A stretch of 6,943 nucleotides of DNA from the NCBI GenBank assembly GCA_964449175.1, contig CAYUYH010000147.1, forward strand, positions 1 through 6,943, read 5' to 3'. The notes below the pieces were generated by a model that saw only the letters and a program-made list of their open reading frames with translations, was not told where the DNA came from and searched no databases. Below, piece after piece: positions 3,901-6,943 of the stretch. The position numbers were made by a program, and so were the translations under genes. Numbering within the stretch: position 1 is the first letter of the stretch; every line of letters begins with the position of its first letter. The stretch comes from CAYUYH01 sp964449175 (GTDB taxonomy: Bacteria > Planctomycetota > Phycisphaerae > SM23-33).

Positions 3901-6540
3901 GACGGCGATGATCGCCTCTTCGGCGAAAGCGGCGATGACACGCTCCTCGGCGGAGCGGGCCTCGACGAGCTTGACGGCGGAAAGGGCGCCGACACGATCC
4001 ACGGCGGGGCCGACCGCGACACGATCTTCGGCGCCGCCGGTGACGACCTGCTGTGGGGCGACGCCGGCGACGACTTTGTCTTCGGCGACAACGGGTCGGT
4101 CGATGACCTGACCTATGTCCTGACTCTAACGTTGTTTGAGACGGACGACGACGGTTACTTCATTCTGGACGACAACGGCGAGCCGATCCCCACCGGCCAG
4201 ACCGACACCTACTCGTTTACCTTCGAGGCGGCCCAGGGCAACGATAGCGTATCCGGCGGCGGCGGCAACGACCACTTGATCGGGGACAATGGGATGATCC
4301 TGCTGGACGCCGGCGGCAACGTCAGTCAGATCGTCCTGATGGCCCCCGACGTCACGGGCGACGACCTGCTCTATGGCGACGCCGGCGACGACGTGATGCT
4401 CGGCGGCGGCGGAAATGATCAGTACATCTTCGACGACGGGTTCGGGACCGACGATGTCCGCGAGTACGCCTCCGGCGGCTACGACGTCATGGACTTCAGC
4501 GCCGTCGGCGCTCCGCTGCACTTCGTCCTGGGCAGCGTGCTCGTCACGGATGGTCTCGGCAGCACAGCCGTGCATGCGGGCGACTACATCGAGGCAATTG
4601 TGGCGGGCTCAAGCGACGACACCTTCAGCTTCCCGGACGGCAAGGGCTTCGCCGGGCGACTGGACGGCGGGCCGGGCAGCGACACGCTGGACTACTCGGC
4701 GTACAGCACGCCGGTTGCCGTGAATCTGGGAGAAGGCAGGGCGACGAACATCTATGGCGGGCTGCCTGGCGGGATCACCAACTTCGAGAACGCTACCGGC
4801 GGCTCGGCCGACGACGAGCTTATCGGCGACGACGGCGCCAACGTCCTGGTTGGCAACGACGGCAACGATCTGCTCATCGGCCTGGGCGGCGACGACGTGC
4901 TGGATGGCGGGGCTGGCAACGACATGATGAACGGCGGGACGGGCAACGACTGGTACATCGAGGTGCCGGGCAGCACGGACACGATCGTCGACGAGGCCGG
5001 CAACGACTGGCTGGACTTCTCGTTCTCGCCCGTGGCCATTCGGTTGAACCTGGGCCAGTTCCGCGGCCAGCGCCAGCGGATCGACGATGCCCGCGACGGC
5101 CTGATCGTCCGGGGACCGGTCGAGAACGCCATCGGCAGCGAGCACGACGACGTGATCCGCGGCAGCTACCACGACAACATGATCTACGGCATGGGCGGCG
5201 ACGACCGCATCTTCGGCATGCGCGGCGACGACATGCTGTCTGGCGGCGCCGGCAGCGACCGGCTGTTCGGCGGCGACCAGTCCGACATGCTCTATGGCGA
5301 CGAGGGCGACGACCTCCTGAAGGGCCAGGCCGGCGCAGACGGCCTGCACGGCGGCGAGGGCGACGATCGTCTGGTCGGCGGCGGCGGGACCGACACGCTC
5401 GCCGGGGATGCCGGCGCCGATCTGCTGGTCGGCAGCGGGCCGGACCTGGCCGACTACGGGGCTGACCCCTCGGCCGTCCACGTGGACCTTACCGCCCGCA
5501 AGGGCACTGATGGCTTCGGCGACACGGACGCGTACCGCGGCGTGCGCGGCGTGATCGGCAGCGAGTTCAGCGACCTCATCCGCGGTCGGGGCGGCCGCGA
5601 CTGGCTGCTGGGCATGGCGGGCAACGACCTGATCGACGGGCTCGGCGGCAACGACGTGATCGCCGGCGGGCTCGGCGAGGACGCCCTCCTCGGCGGCCGC
5701 GGGCGAGACACATTCGGCTGGACCGTCGGCGACGGCAACGACCTCATCGACGGCGGGAAAGGCAGGAACGTCGTCCAGGTCAACGGCGGCGAGGCCGACG
5801 AGATTTTTGTCCTCGATGCCGCGGGCGACGGCGCCAGCCTTCAGACGGCCGCCGGTCCGCCCGTCCTGGAGATGACCGGCATACGAGAGTTCATCGTCGC
5901 CGCGGGCGGCGGGAACGACTACGTGGAGGCGACCGTGGCCGACAAGTCGGCCATGAAGCTGGTGGAGGCCGACATGGGCGACGGCGACGACATCCTGGAC
6001 GCAGCCGCCTGCTTCGCCAAGGTTCGCGCCTCCGGCGGGGCCGGGGCCGACCTGTTCCGCGCCGGCCGGCTGGCCGACCGGTTCGTGGGCGGATCGGGCG
6101 CCGACACGATCGACTACTCCGCGGCCGGCGGGCCCGTGAAGGTCTCTCTGGCAGGCCGCACGGCCAACGCGGGCAAGTTCGGCCGGCGCGACCGGCTGAT
6201 CGACATCGAGAACATCATCGGCTCACCGTTCGACGACCGCCTGACCGGCAACCGCGAGGCCAACGTGATCTCCGGCGGCGGCGGCGATGATCTGATCGTC
6301 GGCCTGGCGGGCAGTGACACGCTCTACGGCCAGGACGGCGAGGACACGCTGCGGGGCGGGCCGGGCGACGACACGCTGGACGGCGGGGCGGGCGCCGACT
6401 GGCTGGACGGCGGCAACGGCACGAACGCGGTGAGTTCCGTGGGCGCCCCCGGGCCCTACAACGCCGACCTGGCCGCCGGGACGGCCGACGACGGCTTCGG
6501 CACGGTCGACATCCTGAGGAACATCCAGGTCGTCATATAG
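994..6540 (+). CDS. Giant LEPR-XLL / EF-hand / RTX calcium-binding protein, probably exported or surface adhesin-like
   Basis: The protein has 1848 residues from the ATG at 994 (1881 from the GTG at 895) and ends at TAG 6538-6540. The LEPR-XLL motif (MEPRLLL) is at residues 14-20. There is no hydrophobic stretch long enough for a classical signal peptide or membrane anchor. Residues about 24-800 are beta-rich and hold an EF-hand-like loop (110-121), an Asp-rich calcium patch (230-261), a degenerate EF-like loop (277-288) and a canonical EF-hand loop (676-687). Residues about 560-750 resemble a segment I recall from other LEPR-XLL giants (motifs FPIL, MPEL-like LPEL, FGFGFDTYGL, LKGFYINDF, VNLHDNDGDG), but no function is known to me. 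From 860 to 1809 come RTX nonapeptides of the GGxGxDxLx type, in six blocks broken by spacers and by a recurring DYS/PV/IEN/GS-DD module. RTX repeats bind calcium into a beta-roll outside the cell and are usually exported by type I secretion; no HlyB/HlyD/TolC genes are in view. The C-terminus (ending NIQVVI) stops inside a module copy. Five Cys are present (324, 699, 747, 779, 1673). The gene is transcribed alone, divergent from STAS-MshEN and convergent with PilZ. An adhesion or envelope role is inferred; an enzyme domain was looked for and not seen. Confidence 0.92.
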   Translation: MAYHPRVVPRLEQMEPRLLLDADPLLVQDGLYSFLGAVSDGLDGEVFGIRMPLVGDALAGGANFFNDLQVELDTAFVDLSGDPPLPGNEHIRKAVFNAWKTEMGLLVLTDLNGDSQLTWEDVPVVETADAVAFSVQLHADVFNYSSAFDFQFDSGFGILDLSLEGNVDFKVGFTFDLTFGVLKQVVDSTEVQTFYVNTAGADELTIDLHASIPDMQAEGRFGFLSVVATDEDADGDVSNNTGEADANGDGLPDSDLDGDGLQPSALGAAFRVDLVDVGGNDGLLTQDEIDGIGATYPLAEVVNARVTGNLTRYIDGYHAVAPECLADINLNLDIGWGELDELSSGSTSTGSMSLPHLSAEFRLAWFMSDRVTETLHIRDPLDMIPVVEFNNITLSLGEFISNFARPMLVATQIVGAPTKPLRDFLNAPIPILSDLANQDITLIELAGLVPKYGELITALNNIQRAVDNANAFTGDISFNFGSFQLAGDLREYNKLEEAGENIVSNLSGLTGIDLVGLTEDQFGWLTNQGGYTVGGLSFPILTDTNEVVQLLLGGDARLFELNLPELSIDFGGGMGVPIFPPFLNVGLSWDFSFGLRFGFGFDTYGLKLFGESGGADYTQILKGFYINDFVMPDGTDLPEAYLSASLTGRGFAGISGLIEAGVKGGLAGNISVNLHDNDGDGRVRFDELQRQLATGNPFCMFDAQGSLDGFFAAYVWVGLDLGLFEITLYEDSWTIVSGTILEFNWVCTQGDTPPVLAEVDGSTLNLNMGPRAANRLYGCTEDRNEYFTVSQRNVEGVDKLVVSALGYEQEFDAAGIDLIRAEGGDGNDTIRIVETPGNELSAEVLLYGDFATPDGSGPAGEHGDDKLYAGIAGGTMYGGPGDDRLRGNDGVDRLYGGSGDDQLTGKDGNDEIYGGDGDDFIKGEQGDDLLDGGAGNDRLYGYTGNDVLTGGPGNDTLRGHSGNDQLDGGDGDDRLFGESGDDTLLGGAGLDELDGGKGADTIHGGADRDTIFGAAGDDLLWGDAGDDFVFGDNGSVDDLTYVLTLTLFETDDDGYFILDDNGEPIPTGQTDTYSFTFEAAQGNDSVSGGGGNDHLIGDNGMILLDAGGNVSQIVLMAPDVTGDDLLYGDAGDDVMLGGGGNDQYIFDDGFGTDDVREYASGGYDVMDFSAVGAPLHFVLGSVLVTDGLGSTAVHAGDYIEAIVAGSSDDTFSFPDGKGFAGRLDGGPGSDTLDYSAYSTPVAVNLGEGRATNIYGGLPGGITNFENATGGSADDELIGDDGANVLVGNDGNDLLIGLGGDDVLDGGAGNDMMNGGTGNDWYIEVPGSTDTIVDEAGNDWLDFSFSPVAIRLNLGQFRGQRQRIDDARDGLIVRGPVENAIGSEHDDVIRGSYHDNMIYGMGGDDRIFGMRGDDMLSGGAGSDRLFGGDQSDMLYGDEGDDLLKGQAGADGLHGGEGDDRLVGGGGTDTLAGDAGADLLVGSGPDLADYGADPSAVHVDLTARKGTDGFGDTDAYRGVRGVIGSEFSDLIRGRGGRDWLLGMAGNDLIDGLGGNDVIAGGLGEDALLGGRGRDTFGWTVGDGNDLIDGGKGRNVVQVNGGEADEIFVLDAAGDGASLQTAAGPPVLEMTGIREFIVAAGGGNDYVEATVADKSAMKLVEADMGDGDDILDAAACFAKVRASGGAGADLFRAGRLADRFVGGSGADTIDYSAAGGPVKVSLAGRTANAGKFGRRDRLIDIENIIGSPFDDRLTGNREANVISGGGGDDLIVGLAGSDTLYGQDGEDTLRGGPGDDTLDGGAGADWLDGGNGTNAVSSVGAPGPYNADLAAGTADDGFGTVDILRNIQVVI
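1033..1053 (+). other. LEPR-XLL motif (MEPRLLL, residues 14-20)
   Basis: The sequence MEPRLLLDAD near the N-terminus matches the family signature LEPRxLL, with Met for the first Leu. The motif marks very large repeat-rich proteins, mostly in planctomycetes. Its biochemical job is not established; an export or processing signal is one guess. Confidence 0.85.
1321..1359 (+). other. EF-hand/dockerin-like calcium loop (residues 110-122)
   Basis: The loop is DLNGDSQLTWEDV. D110, N112, D114, Q116, T118 and D121 fall at positions 1, 3, 5, 7, 9 and 12 of an EF-type loop; Gly at position 6 is replaced by Ser. Confidence 0.55.
1681..1776 (+). other. Asp-rich calcium-binding patch (residues 230-261)
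   Basis: Units such as DEDADGD, DANGDGLPD and DLDGDG follow one another, the pattern of thrombospondin type 3-like calcium repeats. A degenerate EF-like loop (GGNDGLLTQDE) follows at residues 278-288. Confidence 0.55.
3019..3054 (+). other. Canonical EF-hand loop (residues 676-687)
   Basis: DNDGDGRVRFDE satisfies every EF-hand position: D676, D678 and D680 at 1, 3 and 5, G681 at 6, V683 at 8 and E687 at 12. It follows the strand-like NISVNLH and precedes LQRQL, a plausible exiting helix. Confidence 0.75.
3571..4083 (+). repeat. RTX block A: 19 uninterrupted nonapeptides (residues 860-1030)
   Basis: Starting with GEHGDDKLY and ending with GDAGDDFVF, I count 19 nonapeptides in exact 9-residue register with no insertion or deletion. 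The second unit (AGIAGGTMY) and the seventeenth (GGADRDTIF) are the most degenerate. Most units carry G at 1 and 4, D at 6 and L or I at 8. This should form a long right-handed parallel beta-roll with calcium in each turn. At DNA level it appears as 27-base periodicity. Confidence 0.92.
4237..4431 (+). repeat. RTX block B (residues 1082-1146), split by a spacer
   Basis: Two short RTX groups (GNDSVSGGGGNDHLIGDNG and GDDLLYGDAGDDVMLGGGGND) flank a non-repeat spacer at about residues 1101-1120. The block follows a 47-residue acidic insert (1035-1081) and closes with a QYIFDDG cap like those ending other RTX rolls. Confidence 0.8.
4801..4950 (+). repeat. RTX block C (residues 1270-1319)
   Basis: About five nonapeptides run from GSADDELIG to GGTGND, followed by a cap-like WYIEVPGSTDTIVDE. 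The block is preceded by a copy of the interleaved module. Confidence 0.8.
5134..5433 (+). repeat. RTX block D (residues 1381-1480)
   Basis: About eleven RTX units run from GSEHDDVIRG through GGAGSDRLFGG and GDEGDDLLKG to AGDAGADLLVG. The first units are degenerate; the block ends at the next module copy (ADYG). Confidence 0.82.
5557..5757 (+). repeat. RTX block E (residues 1522-1588)
   Basis: Degenerate RTX units run from GSEFSDLIRG through GMAGNDLIDG and GGLGEDALLG, ending in an RDTFGWTVGDGND cap. After it, residues 1590-1690 leave the RTX pattern and look like an open beta segment (VVQVNGG, DEIFVLDA, REFIVAAGGGND). Confidence 0.78.
6220..6420 (+). repeat. RTX block F (residues 1743-1809), last block
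   Basis: About seven units run from GSPFDDRLTG to GGAGADWLDGGNG. They include near-consensus copies such as GQDGEDTLRGGPGDDTLDGG. Only 39 residues follow before the stop. Confidence 0.85.
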
Positions 6541-6582
6541 ACGCGGGCCACACGACGCGGGCCTCCGCGCGGCGGGCGGGCG
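6541..6582. other. Convergent gap between the RTX gene and the PilZ gene
   Basis: Only 42 bases separate the two stop codons. They contain a direct repeat ACGCGGGCC (6541-6549 and 6555-6563) and the palindrome CCGCGCGG (6565-6572). There is no stem-loop with T-run, so no intrinsic terminator is recognisable; Rho-dependent ending or overlapping 3' ends are possible. Confidence 0.6.
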
Positions 6583-6943
6583 TCAGGCTGTACGTTTGGC
6601 TGGCGAGCGGGCGCCCTCGCCGATGCTCGCGAGATAGTCGACGAACCACTCGTAGTCGCCGACCTCCGGGCCGGGGACGAACTCGACGCCGACCACGTAT
6701 CCGCCGCCGCGCCTGGCCGACCTGCGAACCGCGCTGTGCAGCAGGACGCGTCGCATGCCGCCCCCCGGCAGAGGCAGGTGCAGCTCCACGCTGACGATCT
6801 CGCCGACGCCGAATCGATGTCGCGAGTGAAGCGCCGCTCCACTGACCGAAACGTCGAGCATCCTGGCCGCGAAGTGCGAGGGCCTGTCCTGCTCGGCCGA
6901 GATCAGGGGTTGGGTTATTATTTTAAAAAGTCGGGCCTTGAGG
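6583..6943 (-). CDS. PilZ-domain protein, candidate c-di-GMP effector (5' end outside the window or uncertain)
   Basis: The frame ends at TGA (6585-6583) and is open to the right edge, giving 119 visible residues. The PilZ signature DxSxxG is present as DVSVSG (6855-6838), followed by the expected strands (EIVSVELHLP, RRVLLHSAVRRS, GGYVVGVEFV) and a C-terminal helix (YEWFVDYLASI). PilZ domains bind cyclic di-GMP using this motif plus an upstream RxxxR. An ATG at 6861-6859 is only two residues before the motif and would exclude the RxxxR and the first strand, while the in-frame residues before it (HFAARM, QPLISAE) read like a normal PilZ lead-in. I therefore think the true start is beyond 6943. 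The RxxxR is not visible, so c-di-GMP binding cannot be confirmed. The gene is convergent with the RTX gene. The alternative is a short 92-residue PilZ-like protein starting at 6861. Confidence 0.78.
   Translation of the reverse strand, partial: LKARLFKIITQPLISAEQDRPSHFAARMLDVSVSGAALHSRHRFGVGEIVSVELHLPLPGGGMRRVLLHSAVRRSARRGGGYVVGVEFVPGPEVGDYEWFVDYLASIGEGARSPAKRTA
6915..6929. other. 15-base pure A/T patch near the 5' side of the PilZ frame
   Basis: Fifteen consecutive A/T bases (TTATTATTTTAAAAA) stand out in otherwise GC-rich DNA. On the minus strand they contain TAAAAT (6925-6920), 5 of 6 to a -10 box, but a matching -35 would lie outside the window. If the PilZ frame is coding here, it uses Phe-Lys-Ile-Ile codons TTT AAA ATA ATA, odd for this genome. 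Promoter or unusual coding cannot be decided. Confidence 0.35.

Larger units (their letters stand above)
4483..6537 (+). repeat. Six copies of a non-RTX module interleaved with the RTX blocks
   Basis: A unit of about 60-70 residues recurs. It starts with [M/L/I]D[Y/F]S or a variant, continues with a PVxVxL-type strand and a variable loop, then an [I/V]EN-type strand with xIGS or TGGS, and ends DDxLxG entering RTX repeats. Copies lie at residues 1164-1228 (MDFS, APLHFVL, YIEAIVAGSSDD), 1229-1293 (LDYS, TPVAVNL, FENATGGSADD), 1338-1404 (LDFS, PVAIRL, VENAIGSEHDD), 1484-1545 (ADYG, SAVHVDL, VRGVIGSEFSD), 1704-1766 (IDYS, GPVKVSL, IENIIGSPFDD) and 1810-1848 (truncated: PGPYNADL, LRNIQVVI, stop). 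Similar DYS/IEN units occur in other large RTX proteins as far as I recall; their role is not known to me. Confidence 0.7.

Noticed and set aside
3571..4083. Regular 27-base periodicity that could be mistaken for a CRISPR array or minisatellite
   Set aside because: There are no identical repeats separated by unique spacers; the period follows the RTX nonapeptide and the frame is intact.

Overview
The window is GC-rich (roughly two thirds G+C by eye) with strong GC bias at third codon positions. It looks like bacterial chromosome, probably Planctomycetota or a relative. The best clue is the LEPR-XLL motif (here MEPRLLL) at the start of a giant protein, a family known mainly from very large planctomycete proteins and also from some proteobacteria. 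The phylum assignment is an inference from that motif and from base composition; there is no rRNA or other taxonomic marker.

Layout. Positions 1-472 hold two overlapping minus-strand genes. A 111-residue STAS-domain protein overlaps by ATGA the start of a MshEN-domain protein, which resembles the N-terminus of a GspE/PilB/MshE-type ATPase and runs off the left edge. Positions 473-993 form a divergent intergenic region. It carries a good sigma70-type promoter (TTGGCA, 17 bp, TAAACT) pointing right, and a leader of about 250 nt. Positions 994-6540 encode one uninterrupted 1848-residue protein: a LEPR-XLL N-terminus, a long beta-rich region of about 780 residues with EF-hand-type and Asp-rich calcium sites, then about 1000 residues of RTX nonapeptide repeats. 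A recurring non-RTX module is interleaved with those repeats. Positions 6541-6582 are a short convergent gap. From 6583 to the right edge there is a minus-strand PilZ-domain gene whose start is outside the window or uncertain.

How the genes may fit together. The large protein looks like a calcium-stabilised exported or surface protein. No type I secretion genes are visible. The MshEN protein and the PilZ protein belong to two unrelated families that bind cyclic di-GMP, so the adhesin-like gene is framed by two candidate c-di-GMP effectors. That they work together is a hypothesis from position only. The most unusual features are the six-copy interleaved module in the RTX half, the end of the protein inside the sixth copy, and the STAS protein with His in place of the usual phospho-acceptor Ser.
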